A stretch of DNA of 20,000 nucleotides from Anaeromyces robustus (lineage: Eukaryota > Neocallimastigomycota > Neocallimastigomycetes > Neocallimastigales > Neocallimastigaceae), in NCBI GenBank assembly GCA_002104895.1, contig MCFG01000609.1, positions 1-20,000 on the forward strand, read 5' to 3'. Within the stretch, counting starts at the first letter, position 1; each line of letters begins with the position of its first letter. A program made the position numbers and the translations under genes. The notes under the pieces are model-generated. The model was given only the letters and a program-made list of their open reading frames with translations, had not been told where the DNA came from and did not search any database. Positions 18,844 through 20,000 of the stretch are shown piece by piece.

Positions 18844-20000
18844 TATATTAATTCCATATATAAATATCTTTTTTTTTCAATACTAAATTTATAGATAAGT
18901 TTTAATATATTCCAAATTAATTATGTGTATATATTATAATATATTTTAATATTAGGTAGATTATATTATAATATATATATAAATAAAGACGTTGTTATTG
19001 GTAAATCTAATTGAATACAAATAATTATCAACTTATATTTATATTTATAATTATATATATAAATAAAAATAAATAAGACATTAATATAAATAAATTATAT
19101 TTATAATTAAAATAAACAAATAAATAAATAAATAATTAGGTAAATAAATAAATAAATAAAAAGTTCTATTTATAATTAAGTGAATATATACATATAAATT
19201 AAATAAATATATAATAAGTAAATCTAATATAACAAATTATTTGTTAAATTAATCATATTGTAAATATAAATTTTCATTATAATCAATAATTTTATAATTA
19301 ATTAATAAAATAAAGATAATAATATTTAATTTTTTTTCCTTTTTTTTTTTTTTTTTTCATTAAAAAAATCAAAAGACAAGATAATACCATTAAAGGAATA
19401 GGAACTTTGATTACATAAAGTAATTATCATTACTAAATTACTTTTATTTTTTTTTTTCAAAAAAAAAATAATTATTCATTTTTTAATATTCATTATCAAG
19501 GAGATATAATATAAACAAAAAAAGAAAAATATATATATATAAAACTTGTTTAAAAGAAGTAAACATATCAGACAATTAATATATAAATAAAAGAAAAACA
19601 ATAATAACAATAAGAATAACAACAAGCAAAATAAATTTGTATTTTATTTTATTTTATTATATATTATATTATTCTATTAACTATTAAAGATGTATTTATG
19701 TTTATATAGAGAAAAAATGTTTTTATTTTGGATAACAAGTTATTCGATATAATGATTATTTTTTTAAAATAAAATATTATAAATAAGTAACGTTAATACT
19801 CATAATACTCATAATAATAATAATAATAAGTAACAAATGGATAAAAAAGTATTCTGAGCAATGTATTATTGAAATCAAAAATTAAAACATTAAAATTGTT
19901 GATACATTAATATTATATATTATTAAATCTTTATATATTTAAAACCTTTTTTCTAATATATTATTCATTGTTAATATAATTGTTATTAAAATGAAATAAT
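18844..20000. other. Spacer to the window end, no supported gene
   Basis: More AAAT blocks (19109-19160), A/T tracts and a TAA repeat near 19811-19828. A block at 19490-19640 is A/G-rich like a 5' leader and precedes a 20-codon ORF at 19690-19752 (MYLCLYREKMFLFWITSYSI), too short to call. A gene might begin beyond the edge. Confidence 0.5.

Noticed and set aside
19690-19752. 20-codon ORF after an A/G-rich leader-like block
   Set aside because: Far too short, and nothing beyond the leader-like composition supports it.

Overview
This is an extremely A+T-rich eukaryotic window. The spacers are built almost wholly of A/T homopolymers, (TTTA)n/(AAAT)n, (ATATT)n and TTA/TTAT-type microsatellites, with a few clearly richer coding islands. 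The best fit is a nuclear contig of an anaerobic gut fungus (Neocallimastigomycota). The reasons are the very low G+C, long empty spacers, AT-rich introns of 170-280 bases, a large degenerate ankyrin-repeat protein with Asn-rich filler, and standard stop codons (TAG, TAA). A dictyostelid is the main alternative, but a spacer of 8.8 kb would be unusual there. I can run no search, so the placement is inference.

Two genes are well supported, both on the minus strand. (1) 1724-5062 is one uninterrupted reading frame for a 1112-residue ankyrin-repeat protein. A short N-terminal ankyrin block is separated from a long C-terminal block by about 370-400 residues of Asn/Asp/Ser/Thr-rich low-complexity sequence. 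(2) 13891-16603 is a seven-exon gene, joined here by hand, for a 468-residue homologue of AAR2, the U5 snRNP assembly factor that holds Prp8 in cytoplasmic precursors. All six introns are GT-AG, have in-frame stops if retained, and join in phase.

The rest is spacer: 1-1723, 5063-13890 and 16604-20000. It holds microsatellites, a 50-bp minisatellite (6562-6710), abutting poly(T)/poly(A) tracts and several mixed-composition hairpins. It also holds short islands of richer composition that read like broken coding sequence (110-316, 591-716, 7320-7436, 11487-11985, 12775-12951, 17188-17577). These islands are tentative, because AT-rich DNA easily looks like protein rich in K, N, I, Y and F. I recognise no tRNA, rRNA, CRISPR array, insertion sequence or intact transposon.

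The two genes show no functional link. Each has a purine at -3 of its ATG and A/T-tract-rich flanks that probably serve as promoter and 3' end. No new multi-gene system is visible. The most interesting points are the low-complexity domain spliced into an ankyrin solenoid, the Asn-rich insertion in the regulatory linker of AAR2, the poly(A)-preceded splice acceptors of that gene, and the decayed coding islands.
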